Of a stretch of DNA of 64,000 nt, positions 32,209 to 45,830 are shown one piece after another (positions within the stretch are counted from its first letter, which is position 1; every line of letters starts with the position of its first letter). The notes under the pieces were generated by a model. That model did no database searches. It saw only the letters and a program-made list of their open reading frames with translations, and was not told the origin of the DNA. The stretch covers positions 15,679,001 to 15,743,000 of the forward strand of contig NC_092316.1 of NCBI RefSeq assembly GCF_036785885.1, given 5' to 3'. The stretch is from Coffea arabica. Its lineage: Eukaryota > Streptophyta > Magnoliopsida > Gentianales > Rubiaceae. The position numbers were made by a program, and so were the translations under genes.

Positions 32209-35099
32209 TACTCTATATTAGGTGAAAGAAAAGTGAAATTTAGCAGCATTTTCTCTACTAGGGAACAACAGAAATAAGCCGAGCAAATGTATGTGCTCTT
32301 AGACGAGCGTATATCTATGTTATTGCCTCGTACAATTGGTCCCATAATCAAGTTTGATGAGCCAAAAATTCGCAAAAAAAAAAAAAAAAAAAAAAATATT
32401 CCTGTGGTCCCAAGAAATATCAAGATAAGCTTTGAAGTCTATTTGTGTGTGGGCCTTTGCTGTTGTTTGACAAATAATCAAATAAAAGCAGTTTGCAACA
32501 TGCATGTGCTCAACTTGTTTTTTTTTTTTTCCACAAATATTTTCAAGACAACAACATCATGCAAAAATGAAATTTTATCAATCAACACTAGTAATGAGAG
32601 GAGGACAAGGGCGGGCTCTAGCTTGTCCCATTTTAGAATCTAATGTGTAGCCTAAGAAATTAAATTTGAAGTATTCCAGCGATTATCCTAGGAAGATTTG
32701 ATTCAAAGAGATTTATATCATGGATTAATCTTTTTTCTATATTAACAGTATATACCATGTCAGTATTTGATGAATAACAATTATATGAAATTTAAATTTG
32801 AATTCAACTTTTGCACATATGTCATAAATCAAACGGTGATAGTATATACACTGTCAATGTATATAAGATTTACTCTTGTATTAGTGGTGAATTTTGTACT
32901 GATAAGAAAATTTATGTAAAGTGAATTGCGCTGTACTCCTCAAAGTATAGGATACACCCTATTGAATAAAAAATCGTATTTCAATGAATTTTTTTTTAAA
33001 AAAATAGGTAGGTCACAATGCTTATTCTATAGATATTACGAAAAGAAATGCGCCATGCCAAATGAAAAGTTTCTCCAAATTTTTGTCTTCAAACCTTTCG
33101 CTGAAAGTTACTCTAGGCATATGAGCGATGCTCTTCTTTTCTTTTCTTTGACTTTTCTTTCGTTAACGCATTTATTTCTTTGATGCATTACTCAAAAGAA
33201 GAAAAGGTTACGTTTTACCACTTGAACTAACTCTTACAGTCAAATGCTTCATAAGCCATGATTAAAAATTTATCAGGTAATCTCAAGATGTATCTAAGGA
33301 CAAGGGTTTTACCCTATTTTTTTTTATAAAAAAAATCCACTTCCCCCTTCTTCTTGCAACCAAAAAAAAAGAGGGGGGGGGGGGTAGAGCTAGAGTAACA
33401 ATGTGTTAATGTGTTGCTTTTTTCATGGATAACTTGAGCCATTTTGATTATTATTGATTAAATTAAACTAAGAAATATTATATTCATTACAGCACAGAGA
33501 TGGAGAGAAGTTAAAGCAAAGAAAAAAAAAAGAATCTATCTAACGAGTGCCCGTAGAAAAGGATTAAAATGTATTTTAAGTGCTAAATTTTTAGAAATAT
33601 AAGATTAATTAAGAAAAGCATATAAATGTAAATTAATTAATTATGAAAAGTATATAAATGCAAGGGAATATAATAATTGTTAGTGTGTGTATACATGATA
33701 GGTTGGCTGGAATGTTAGTGTTTTAACGAATATCCGTTAGGCACCCGTTAGAAAACTCAAAAAAAATAAAAAAAAGCATCAAAACAATTAGATTCAAATT
33801 TTCTTTGATCAACAGTGTGTTCTTTTAAGTTTTGTTTCACATGTTTGTTCTTCTAACTTCTCATACCAAGTCAAGGCTCATTTAATTAAATTAGTTGTTG
33901 CCATTGTTCTAAGCTTTTTCTACCTGCAGGCTCACTCAAATGAAAGCTATAAAATAGAGAAGCCAAGCAAAAAGTGCCAATCCCTTCTCTTTTTTTTTTT
34001 TTTTTTGGAAAAACCCTGTAGTGTACAAAATCCTCTTACTTTTTCTGGGAGTATTTAAGACGGCCGGTTTATTCATTTCTCTCTCCCCACCGCTGTAATT
34101 AATCAGAAATCAATATCTCAGCCAATATACTCATAAAGAATGCAACTTTCTATGTCTGTTTATACTTTATTTTACAATTACACCGGCCCTATAAAACTGT
34201 CAAAGTATATATGTATTCAATTAAAATAACTGAAAATAAGACCCTACTTTTAAAAATAAAATTAGCCCAAAGCCAAAAAGAAAATAAAAAAGGATCAAGT
34301 AATTTTGGTCCTGAATGTGCAATACACATAAATAGTCCCCAATTTTTTATAAAAAAAAAAAAAAATTTGCTAGCAGTCCCCAATGTTTTAGTGAGAACAA
34401 GAACTCTAGAAGTCTAATTTCTCTGTAAAGTTCATATAATTTAGGCAATTGTCAAATATGAACATTACAAAATAGTAAACACAAGTTAAAACTGTTTCTT
34501 ATATCATGAATATGTTTTTTCAATCTATTTTTTATTGCACATATATTACACGACAAAATAACATTCTAATAAATTTTCTAAACAAGAACACACTCAATGA
34601 TTATCAACTTGGAACTGTGATATTTACCACCCTAAGAATAAATTTTTTTTTCTTAATTCCTGAATCGTTTTTGAGAGTTGGTTGGGGGTCCAAGAATTAT
34701 AAATTCTGGGTTCAAATCCCTCTTTCCCCTCCCTATTTTTTAAATCTTACATCTCTTTCCTATACAAAAGTGAAAAAAAAAAAAAAAGAGATGTATATCT
34801 ATTGTTAGGGCTATTATATAAGTGTATTTGTTATATAATATTGACTAAAGTGCATATAATTTTCTTGTAATTTCTCACCATGTGTAATAGGAATTTTTTT
34901 TTTTTGGTGAATTAGTGTAATAGGAAGTTAGTAACTTAGATTTTGTCAATTGGACTTTTCTCAATGTAAATTGGAAACCTTAGGCACTAAATTTGATTTT
35001 AAATGAATTTTTAGAAACTAGATATTCAATCTTTGAGGACCAGAGTCACAGATGTGCGACAGCCAACCGCAAGACAGTGACCCTGTGAGAATCATGTGA
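32209..35099. other. Unassigned AT-rich sequence upstream of the ROP gene
   Basis: No gene recognised. There are homopolymer runs at 32375-32397 (A) and 33373-33385 (G). ACAGTATATACCATGTCAGT at 32746 and TAGTATATACACTGTCAATG near 32841 suggest a degenerate MITE at about 32740-32880. Around 34675-34795 a GGGTTCAAATCCC box followed by an A-run resembles a SINE relic, but no flank duplication was found. Confidence 0.45.
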
Positions 35100-35353
35100 C
35101 CTACACACCTATGCTCATGCTCTTTTTTCACTCTTTTCCTACTCTCTCTTTTCTCTGTGTTCTTGTTTCATAAAGCCCAAAGGGAAAAAAAAAAAAAAAA
35201 AAAACCTGGCCATCCATCAGTCATCACCCACTCAACCACCATAAACATCATCCCTTTTGTCCTTTTCTGTGTTTTCTTCCTCTTCATTTGATTAGTATTA
35301 TCAATTCTCAAGGCCTTTCTGCTTCTTTAAAGTTTGAAAATTTTGATGTCCAA
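35100..35353 (+). promoter_or_regulatory. ROP gene 5' leader, CT-rich, with an overlapping uORF
   Basis: A pyrimidine-rich stretch (35115-35170, 35240-35290) precedes the start codon, as in many plant 5' leaders. An upstream ATG at 35346 opens a 14-codon frame that overlaps the ROP start and ends at TGA 35388-35390. Its context is weak (T at -3, T at +4). Transcription start not determined. Confidence 0.55.
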
Positions 35354-38300
35354 ATGGCTACAAGTGCTTCAAGATTCATCAAGTGTGTGACTGTGGGTGA
35401 TGGTGCTGTTGGCAAGACTTGCATGCTAATTTGCTATACCAGTAACAAATTTCCCACTGTGAGCTCTTAGCTTCTTTTAACAAGCGAAAAAAAATTTATG
35501 GGTTCTATCTTCTATGGCTTGAAATTGGTGACAAATGCTTGGAATTGTCTTAGTATGACCCTTTTCCCCTTTTCCGCATATGGGCTTGCAGCTTCTTTGC
35601 ATTTTTTTTTTTTTTTGGTGGTTTTTAAGATTTTACTGACTGAAGGAAAAAGTTCTGTTTTGTGGGTAGGTTTCATGGTTTGCTTCTTCCGTTGTTCTTT
35701 TTGTTTGGGCTCTGTGTTTTCCGCTTTTTGGAATGCATGTTTTTTATACTTGTGCCTATTTGCAGAAAATAAATTGAGAAAGAATGCAATGACGGCTAAT
35801 TGAATATTCTTTTCATCTTTTGTATAATTTGATTATATTGTACATTTCTTTCTGAGTTGTTGAAGGTTTTCTGTGAATCAGGATTACATACCGACAGTGT
35901 TTGATAATTTCAGTGCAAATGTGGTGGTCGAAGGCACCACTGTCAACTTAGGCCTTTGGGACACAGCTGGTATGTATGATTTGGAAATTGACGTACTAAT
36001 AAAGTTTCAATCTTTACTTCCAATTTCTGACTAAAGATCATTTCCATCTGGGAAAGTTTCGGTTCAATATGTTCCTTAGCCAACAAACTTGATTTAAAAT
36101 CTGACTGCCTGCTACAATTTTATTGATAGGGCAAGAGGACTATAATCGCTTAAGGCCACTAAGCTACCGAGGAGCTGATGTGTTTGTCCTGGCATTTTCT
36201 TTAGTTAGTCGTGCAAGCTATGAGAACATCCTTAAAAAGGTAGATTTGCTTGCAATTTTCTTAGTTCTGTATTACAGTAGGTATTCACTTTTAGTTTGAT
36301 CTCTCTATGAAAATTTCTTTTTCAGTGGATCCCTGAACTTCATCATTTTGCGCCTGGAATCCCAGTGGTTTTGGTTGGCACCAAGCTTGGTAAGATAAGA
36401 ATTTCAAAAGTCTCCAGGTGTTCGTATCGTTGTGTTATCAAGATTTTAGTCGTTTCATAAACAATCACATTTTACCCATATACTTGTAATGTTATTTTGG
36501 AAAATCATTTAACAACCAAGTAAAAATTATAAAAAAAACCGTTGAGAATTCCCTTAATCATCCTCCGGTGGAAAGCTGGGACAGAGTTAGTCAGTGTTTG
36601 GTAAAATCCAGAAATACTCTACTCCAATTCTGCAGCATTCCTTCACATGTCTGATGTTTGGGTGATTAGTTTTGTGCTTAATTGTCACTCCTGTGGCTTG
36701 AGCAGTTTATTGTCCTGCAGTGGCGAATATCTCCTTTGGTTTCTGTAGCTACTTTGCTGCGTCAGTTTGTTAAGAGTAGACTTTCTATAATGGAGATAAC
36801 TGCCTATAACACCTATTTGTCCGTCAAGGGCCTCTGTTTTGCTTGAAAGGGTAATTACACATTCAATTGCCTTTTTCTATTGAAATTGAAAAACCCCTTT
36901 CTCATAGACCTACTTCCTGGAAGATTTGTGTTTTCTTCCTCTGTAAATGAACATATTAGGTATAATAGAGGCAGCCAAAATATAGATGGGCGAAGAGATT
37001 TCTGGAGGAACTCAGAGGCTGTAATGAATGAAAAAAGTGGAAAACTAGATCAAACGATAGAATTTATGGAAGCCCCTGGAGTTTTGAGTCTTGCTATTAT
37101 CAAGTGAAAGGCTTTAACTAAAACTGAAAGTAGAAGGTCAAGACCCATCGATGATGTCAAAACTTTGGCACATGTCACGTGAAGAAGATCCTTTCTTTAA
37201 CACCAAGAGTTGGTATCTTCTGTATATGTCATATTATACATTATTAAAATGCAAAACAAACCTCTTTTCTCTATCCATTTTGGGTGTTAAAAGGAAATTA
37301 TTGTCTTCTATTCTTTCAATATGTTTCGTGAAGCAAGTCAAGTGTAATAAAGCAAAAAGAATTATTTGGTGAACAATTGCATCTTGATTGGGTTGCAGAC
37401 CTTCGTGAGGATAAACATTACTTGGCCGACCATCCTGGATTAGTTCCTGTGACTACTGCACAGGTATAATTATCCTCATTGGCTTCTCTATTTTTGGGTA
37501 CAATCTGATATGAAATAACTGATCATTATTGGTAAACAATTAGGGGGAGGAGCTTCGCAAACAAATTGGTGCTGCCTTCTATATAGAATGCAGTTCTAAA
37601 ACCCAGCAGGTAGGTAAAGCAGCCTTTTTTTCTTTTAATGTTAATTCCTATAGGAATTTATCTGAAAAAGACAAATCAGATTCTAGAGTGGCGTTTGGTG
37701 ACATTTCATTCTTCTTTACTCTGACTTACTTTTGGATGAGGCTATGCATATTAAATAAGCCAATTTATCGCTTGTCAGCCTCACTGTATTAAAAGAAAAG
37801 GATCCTTTTAGAATGAAGTTTGTCTAGCATTGTGAACCTACTCTGAATATTTTCCTCTTCTTTAACACAATTGCCTTCCCAGAGCTTATGCATCTTAAAC
37901 GAGATTCTCTAATTTCGGCCATAACAATTGTACCAAACCATCATATAATATAAAGGAAGATACCATATTTTGAGACTTTTGGACTAGGAGAGTGAAGAGA
38001 TAGTTTTTATGTATACATGATTATTAACTGCAGAGTAAGTATTTAGCATCTATTAGGATTAGTTCTGGTGAAGGAATGATCACTAATTGCTAGAAGTCCA
38101 ACCTCATAGCTTGAAGCCATTTTTACTAAACCATAACAAGTAACTACAGTTCTGTACAAAAGTACTTGATTCCTCTTTTAGTTGTCTGAGTATAGTAGGT
38201 TTTTCAGCTGGCAGTAGTGTGTCGCAACTTCCATTTGAAATTTTACTTGGGAGATCTTCTATTGTACTTGTGATGGAAGATGGCTCCTAGTTATATGGGT

Positions 38301-40910
38301 CTCACTTTGAGGGTTGCATAGTACTTGGTATTTGAAACAATTGAAATAAATGGTATCATTTTTTACTTGAGGTTTTCTCTAGATTCAGTTTTTGCTTTAA
38401 TTTTTTTATTTTTTCTGCTGGATGGGTGGTGGTTTTCTATAGGGATTCTATTAATTAGATATCGTCTGTACCTAAGTGCATAGAGATTCTTTCCTGGAGT
38501 TCTTCTTGGCTGGGTATTTCCACTACCTTGCCTGTCTGTGAATTTTTTCTTTAGCTTGTTTGTCCTTTTGTCTGAACTGGGTGACTTGTGCCTCTTCATG
38601 TTATAACAGAACGTGAAATCAGTCTTTGATGCTGCGATTAAGGTAGTTATCAAGCCGCCACAGAAACAAAGGGAGAAGAAAAAGCAACGCAGAGGATGTC
38701 TCGTGTTAGTAACTAAATATTTCTGCTTTTTTGGACATTTTCATATTAAGGGTTGCTGCCCACAAACTTCATTTGATATTCAAATTTGTTTCTATATTCT
38801 TCAAAAAAAAGCTTGCTTTCCACATCAGCTGCTACTTCTTCTTGTGTTTTATCTTTTACGGTTACTATTCATTAACTCTATTTGTTACTCTTTTTAAGTT
38901 GAAAGCAGTTTCAAAGTGATTGTTTGTTGGATTTTTATCTATGTCAGATGAAAGAAGTGATTCTTTTTTTTTTTTTAAAGCGATGAAAGAAATGATTCTA
39001 TTATACAAGATCTACCCATTAAGAAATTTAAAATTTTATAAAATGAGATTTTTCTGGTTTAAGGTGGTGATGAATGAATTCTTGACTGGGCATCGTAAAC
39101 TGGCCTATGGAGAGTTGCCAAGCCCAAATTTCAAGTTTTCAACCCATGGAAAGTCCCAAAATTTTCAGACTATGAAAAGCATGAATCTCCTCAGAATATC
39201 GACTTAGGCCAAGTAGTACATGTCCATCTTTAGCACACTATAAATGTGGTAACCAACCATTGGAGAAAAGGCATGACTAAAGACTTCATATACTGTAACA
39301 CAAATCGTATGGAATAAACTTTTTATTGCTGAAAGACAAAGTCAGTTAGCAGATGCCAGGTAGCAATAGGCTGATGTATGGTACCAAAAGGAGAAGGATA
39401 CTCAAATCAATCTACAAGACATGAATGATGGGTAGCTTTGGGAGTGAGAAATCCTTTGTGAGAGGTTTTATTTTTTTCATTTTTTTAAAATGAATGTCTT
39501 GCTTCCTCTGGTACTTGATTTCTGCTTGGACTAGTTTGCTTTGAGACTTGGGGGATACTTCTATTTCAATCCTTGCATCTTAAGTATCTTGCTATCATTG
39601 TGATAATGTGCATAATTTTCTGATTGAGAACTTACTGGTGGACATAGAATGTGCGATGAATCAGCATTTATTGAAGCTGGGTAAAGGATAACTACTTTAG
39701 TACACTGGAATTTGATGTGTATGGAGGCTCGTAATATGGAGATTTCTGGTCACACTTTCTGAATTAGATAATGAATGTTGCAGCTTAGTGGGCATTATGC
39801 AGGAGTTTGAATTATGTGTAATCAGTGAATCAGTACGTGTACTGCCATAAATGTTGTAAAAGTTAATTCCCCTGTAACTTTACTGATCAGTTTAAAAGTA
39901 TATAAATAGCATAAAATCTTGGCAATCATTCGTCACAACAGATCACAGTGTGACAAATTGAAGTGAAAGAAAGTCCATTCTGTGTATAAACTTTTCTTGG
40001 AGAGAATAGCACAAGGAATCATAAATAATTAGTGACAGTAAATTCAGTGAAATCTTCGTATATATCCGATTGCCTATCCATGAAGCTTTCATCGTATTCT
40101 AGAAGGTTTAGTATCCAATTGTAGTTTAAAAAAGACTGTATAATACTTTCAACAGGAGTAATGTCAGCATTGGGGAAAACTTCAGATTCACAAGTCTTGT
40201 CATCCACCATCTTTAGTGAATGAGGTTGGATTTGTCTGGTATTTGGACCTCTTTTCTTCTTTCATACATGTACTGTAAATTCAAAATTCTCCTGTTTGGA
40301 GACTATGCAGTGAGGATTAAAGGGACTCGCCACTTTTATTACTCCAGAATTCTTCTGCTTTTATGTGTGGACTCCATCAAACATCTTCACCATATTACTG
40401 CTCTGTCTCTTTCCTTTCTTCCTTTCCAACTTAGGCCACTCAGTTTCATATGTGGTTTGCCCATGGAAATCTTGCATCCTCTTTTCTTTTCCCTTGATGA
40501 AATAACCTTGCATCCCATTTCAATAGGTTTATGTACTGAAATAACAGATGCAACTGTTGCTAAAAACTGCATTTGAGGATCAATCTAGACTATGTTGACA
40601 TGACTCTTGTTTGCCTGATAGTCTAGATAGACAGGGTTTCCGTTAGAAGTGAAGCTTTTTGATATAAATGCCTTCCGCGCATTCTTGCTAATTTGCTTGG
40701 TTCCAGCAGTTCAGAATTTGGGCGAATCCTGCATCTTTTGTTGATCTTTTTAAAGATATACCTGCCTTTCGCTTTCTGTCACTGAGTTTGACTGCGAGGA
40801 AGCAACTTAACCTGTGTAAAATAATACTTTTCTGCCACTGTTAATTGACATTGTTTGTCTGTAATTGCAGAAACATCTTTTGTGGAAGAAGCCTCGTCTG
40901 TCTGAAATGA
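35354..40910 (+). CDS. ROP10: Type II ROP/RAC small GTPase (ROP9/10/11 group)
   Basis: Plant Rho-type molecular switch at the plasma membrane, controlling polarity, cell-wall patterning and ABA responses in this subgroup. Exons: 35354-35458, 35882-35969, 36130-36239, 36326-36389, 37399-37463, 37544-37609, 38610-38704, 40871-40910. All introns are GT/AG and all phases agree, giving 210 aa. Seen: P-loop GDGAVGKT (15-22), effector loop YIPTVFDNF (37-45), WDTAGQ (61-66), TKLD (120-123), CSSKT (160-164), a polybasic stretch (181-194), and a C-terminal GC-CG box GCLVNIFCG (195-203). Type II ROPs are S-acylated on these cysteines rather than prenylated by a CaaX box; none is present. The eighth exon, after a 2.17-kb intron, is also a type II feature. 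The symbol follows similarity to the ROP9-11 clade and the SUO neighbour; ROP9 or ROP11 is possible on sequence alone. ATG 35354 is the only suitable start. Confidence 0.95.
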
Positions 40911-41293
40911 GACCTTTTCTTGGTAGAGGTCAATAAGTTTGACATACTAACGCTCTGTGGTGGTGCTTTCTGATATGTTGTTCGAAGTACAAATGCAGCC
41001 TGGTAGGACCTCAAAAGTTGTTTGCAAATTTAATTCAGATGCTTGAAGAATGTCCATAGCATTGTTTGTATTCGCATTTATCCAGATGTTCGAAGAAGTT
41101 CCATAGTATTGTTTCTTTATTCCTACTCTTCTCTATGTAAAGGCAAGAAGAATTGCAATGCTGATATATTGTGCCTGCTATAGCTTACAAAATAGATTTG
41201 CTGATGCTATAGCAATCTGAGTTTAGGGATTCAACAGATTGCCTGTTTCACCATTTGATATGCTAATCAATGAATGTTCCAAGGAAAAGGCAC
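40911..41293 (+). other. Probable ROP 3' UTR
   Basis: Sequence after the stop until the next repeat, without coding potential. The poly(A) site cannot be fixed by eye. Confidence 0.5.
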
Positions 41294-41620
41294 GATTTGG
41301 ATAGAGTATTATTTGAAATAATTACTGTAGTACTTTTTGTGATGTGATATATGCGAGATAAAAAAATGATTGGTAATATAAAAAAATGAATTAGGAAATG
41401 TGTTTATGATGCAAGCGAAATATTATTTGGGATAATTTCACTGTCCAAACAAACATTTAACCTAAACAAACCTATTGTTTTTTCAAATAATAACTTACAT
41501 CATAAGTATATTTTTCAACCCATCTTTTTATATTTTTATCTATTTTTTTATTTTACATACATCACATCACAAAAAATGCTCCAATAATTATTTCAAATAA
41601 TATTCTATCCACACAAACCC
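41294..41620. mobile_element. MITE-like inverted-repeat element 3' of the ROP gene
   Basis: Inverted ends share GGATAGAGTATTATTTGAAA and TTTTTGTGATGTGAT (left 41294-41360, right complement 41550-41620), about 60 bp with some changes. The interior has no coding potential. The exact ends and any target duplication are unclear because the left terminus appears shortened. Confidence 0.7.
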
Positions 41621-44600
41621 AATATTTCGGAAGCCATTAAATTAAATGCCTCTCGTTAACTGGACCAAGCCACTTGTTTGTTAAATCTAGTCTTTGTCTG
41701 TGATTCTTAATTCCAGCTTCAAATTTCAAAGTTCAGTGCTCTGAGAATTGGGTTCTATCCATCCAGCCATCCACACATGAATTTCCTCAATTTCACCCTT
41801 TGAATTTTGAAACTCCTTCAAATTGTTGCTTCCAAATTTCTTCAAATTGTAATATCTAAAAATCTTAAGCATTCAGTGCAAGAATGGATAGCCAATCTTT
41901 GCTTTTCCTAGGATGACACAAGAAGATTTACTCTTGGTTTTCCATTGTTCCATCCCTGCCACACACAATACCTCAAACTTCTTCCATGAATCGGTCAAAA
42001 GTTCCTGAGCTAAGCCCTCTTCTTTATCCTGACGTCGCGCCCAAAAATTCAGCAATTACAGCTACCAATGAAATCTACCAACATCACAAGTCAAGCCGCA
42101 AAAGTGAACTTTGAGGATTTACTAAGGCTTCTGGGAACAATTTAGGAAGCATCTGAGGAAAAAGTGATATATCCTCTATTGACCTCAATCTTTTCCTCCC
42201 CTCACCGCCCCCCCCCCCCCCCAAAACAACAAAAACAACACAAAAAATCCAAATTTTGCATTTTGCAAGTTCTAATATCTTGTAATCCACTAAATCCATA
42301 GGAATACATTTCCACTCAGCACAATAATTTCGCAAATTACAACACCTATGTGTTTGATGTCACCCGTCGCCTAACAATATGAGTAATGTGTGATACATCT
42401 GTTGAATACTTCCATTCACATAAAATTTTAAGTGTGCTAATTTAGTCGGGAGAAACCTCACAATCACACATCACTACATATAATTAACGACTACAATTGT
42501 AAAATTTTAAAGTGCTAATTTTTTTTTTTTGGGTGTGTGTGTGTGTGGGGGGGGGGGGGGGGTTAGCTCACAATCACACATCACTACATATAATTAAAGA
42601 CTCTTAGTTGTCAAAGATCACGACAATGTACTTGTTCTTGCCGCCTGTGAACCTGATAAAATGTAAGATGCAAGACCAACAGGAAAAAAAATGAAAAATA
42701 TGACCTAAACTTCAATCCATGGCGTCTATACATGTTGGGTAAGGTTAATTCATGCCAATCCAGGGCAATGTTGTTTACGGGACAGCATTTTGAATTCTGT
42801 GGGATGTTTGGTAGACCTTTGTGTGCTTGTTTCCACTATTTACCCGTTTGATCATAAGAAACGAAAATTTCTGTGAAGACTTCCAAGGATGCACCAACGG
42901 ACTCACCTAGACCAACTGAACCCAGAAAAGCCTTTATTTAAAACAATGAACTGAAGTAAGACGAAACTGGAACTGCATTTCTACAGTGCTTCAAAACTAG
43001 TATTCAAGTGCATTCTTTACACCAGATCAGCCTCCCAACGGCTGACTTTAACAGTTTGCCTTCGCCTAAAAAGTGTTTAGAGAAATATCCTAAACTAGCA
43101 CCTGCGAAACCATTTGTTGTACAAAGAGAAAAAGGTGACATCGGCTCACCCAATTTCTCAAGAAAGTAATCTCAGGCAGAAGTCCTTTTATAAAAACTGG
43201 ATAACCAACTTAAAGGGTGTATTCAACTGTTGAGGGATTGGCATACTTTTAACAAGGCAACCATAATAACATTGGTGATTGGTCTATGAGATGACACTAA
43301 CTGCCCCCAGAATGAAAGTAACAACAAATAAAAAGGTACCCATAAACAATCAGAAGCACCATTTCTCCTACTAGTAACATATAATTTCCAGTTTTGTTAA
43401 GATGCCAAAAACAAGTGGATTTTCCGACTCCACCTGGAACACACTTGGCAAAATAACCATTTCCAACAGGTGTATTAGCCATACATAATCTCCAGATGTA
43501 TACATCCCCTTCAATAACACTAGCAATTTTCTGCTAATGAAGTACCCTCCGTTTGCTAAGGAATTCAATTGGACAAACATTAGTCTGCATTAACACTGCT
43601 AAGGCTAGAAAGTATAACTGAAATAATGTCACATATGCAGTCAAACCAACTGAAACAAGGCATGTGAAGAAAATACTTGGTACCTGAATCGAGTGTAACC
43701 CTGTTATTACACAAAGTAACAGGAGAACAGAAAAACAGAAATCCAGCAGAAAGTACATAATGAACTTCCCCACCAACAGGTTGAGAAATCCCCATTGCAA
43801 CCACTAGGCTTTTCATGTCTTATACAGCAGAGGCAAGAAGTAAGAGAATATTCCCATTACAAGTATCATCAATGACTGCTGTAAACAGACTGCAGTTTCA
43901 GTACCAGAAACAGCTCTTCCTTTATAAACTGGAAGACACGATCAACAAATTTATTCAACTGCAACGTCTGGAATCACAAGCGACTTGTATTGCCATTTTC
44001 AATGCCCTAATGGAGAGACGGAGAGAGAGATAGAGGTGGGTGGGGAAAGTAAACACGAAACACAATACTTTTGTTTGTTTCATGTATGTAAAATGCCTAG
44101 TACCTCACAGACATATATGACTGCCAACCTTATCCTTGCTCCAAAAAACCTCACATAGAGAGAGAGAGAGAGAGAGTGAGGGGCCTCGGTGGGTGTTAGC
44201 GAGGGGCCTCGGTGGGTGTTTTCGAGGGTTGCAAGAGAGTTAAGAGAAGCTCTGCTGATAACCATGAACAGAATCATAAGGTAAGTACCAGCTTGTAAGT
44301 ATTTATTGCAGTCCAAAATGCAGCCACATTCCAATGAACAAAATCCCACTCTTGAGTCCCCTTTCAATTGTTCCTTTCAAGGAACTAAAACCTTCAATTA
44401 TCACAACCAAGGGAATCCTAAACAATATTCACTTTGGACAACTTGTATAAATAAGAGGAACCTCTTTTGTTTGCATAGAATACAGCTCAAGGTACAATAA
44501 GACCGCCAGCTACAGTTAGAAATTTAAACAAATTTTAGGATACAAGAGCAGCCGTACCTACTAAATAAAGAAAAGCTTTAGTGCCAAAATTCGGTGTCAA

Positions 44601-45830
44601 CCCTACTTATATATATGCAATAGGGACGAGAAAGGACTAAGAAGCAAAGCTGGACAATTTAACAACAAAGCACATACAAAAGCTTTCCTTAATTAGTTCA
44701 GAAATCCAACCATAATCCAACCTCCATACCCAGAATAGCTGGATTACCAGAATAGCTGGATTGAGAGAGACATTGAGACCTATATCATGTGTGATGCATC
44801 GTATCAATATCTGCTATCAGCGCATCACAGATTTCCGACAGTTAATATTACAGAGAAGAAAAAGATCTAAACCCACCCAGAAGAGTTTGCTGGGTTGAAG
44901 AGCTAGCAAAGCCCAATTGAGCACCTATTCGCCAAGCTTCTGAGCGGCTGAATAGGTCAAGGAAAATGTCCACTTACTAGCTGTCCTCCAGGAGAAGACC
45001 CATCCAATGATGATGAGATCATATACATGCAGGTCAGACACTGTCCCTTTGAGAGCTGCAAACAGCATATAGCAACCAAAGAGTCACTGAAAAGAGCACA
45101 AAAAGGCCTGACTAAAGCCAACAGAACTTCACATCCAATTTCCCAAATCCACAAACTTCAATAAAATGCATGTGGCAAAAATGCAAGAAATAGTCACATC
45201 ATCAGTCCAACTGATGAAAAAGTGTTTCTCTTTTTATTTATATTCTCGCAAATCCACCCACCCAACCCTCCTCCTCCCCCCCCCCCCCCCCAAAAAAAAA
45301 AAACAAAGAGGGAGAGAAGAACCAGGATATCTCAACAAAAGGGAAAATGAAACCATTTCTTAGGTACAATAACTCCATCAATGAAATCCCCCAGGCTAAT
45401 TTCATCTTTCTTTCTCCATGTACAGCAATGGTGTCAAATAAAAATTGGGCACAGTAAAAACAGTAGACTATTTACACAGTCAACATGCATGGAACTGCAT
45501 TCCAAACAACAGTAAAATTCCATAATCTCTTCTTTTTCCTATTTCCTTTATTGGCTTTTCCTTGATTTGGCATTCCTTTCCTTTTTTCTTTTTCCTTGTT
45601 TAAACTGAAGTCTAAGAAAGCAACCTTTACTGAGGACATAAAAACTCATTTGTCTCATTTAAACAGTTATTGTAATCATGCCATGATTTAAGGCAAAAAA
45701 CAGCAAAGCAAGATACAAAGCGGTCCTTGACCATTGCACTCACATATGTACTCAACTACATGCGTGACGTAAGATAAGAAAAGAAACTCACTGAGTAAGA
45801 AGATTCCTCATTCTGCAATACTTAACAACC
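41621..45830. other. Intergenic region between convergent ROP and SUO genes
   Basis: No protein-coding gene recognised. On the minus strand the SUO-like transcript probably extends here; a good 3' splice acceptor (TGTTTGCAG, read minus, ending near 45063) suggests a 3' UTR intron, but this is inference. Contains a C-run (42207-42223), a G-run (about 42547-42562), a C-run next to an A-run (about 45277-45304), GA repeats before 44177, and a 23-bp tandem pair GAGGGGCCTCGGTGGGTGTT at 44178 and 44201. Confidence 0.5.

Noticed and set aside
35288..35353. N-terminal extension of the ROP protein
   Set aside because: The open frame upstream has no ATG; the family start matches ATG at 35354.
38613..38897. 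Separate gene after ROP exon 7
   Set aside because: It is simply exon 7 read into the intron; considered only as a possible retained-intron tail.
40871..40936. ROP exon 8 read in the other frame ([10 protein letters not shown]...)
   Set aside because: The phase of exon 7 and the conserved GC-CG box require the frame that ends at TGA 40908-40910.
43297..43816. Small hydrophobic minus-strand ORFs between the host genes
   Set aside because: Overlapping frames, no motif, no splice-supported extension; probably untranslated or intergenic.
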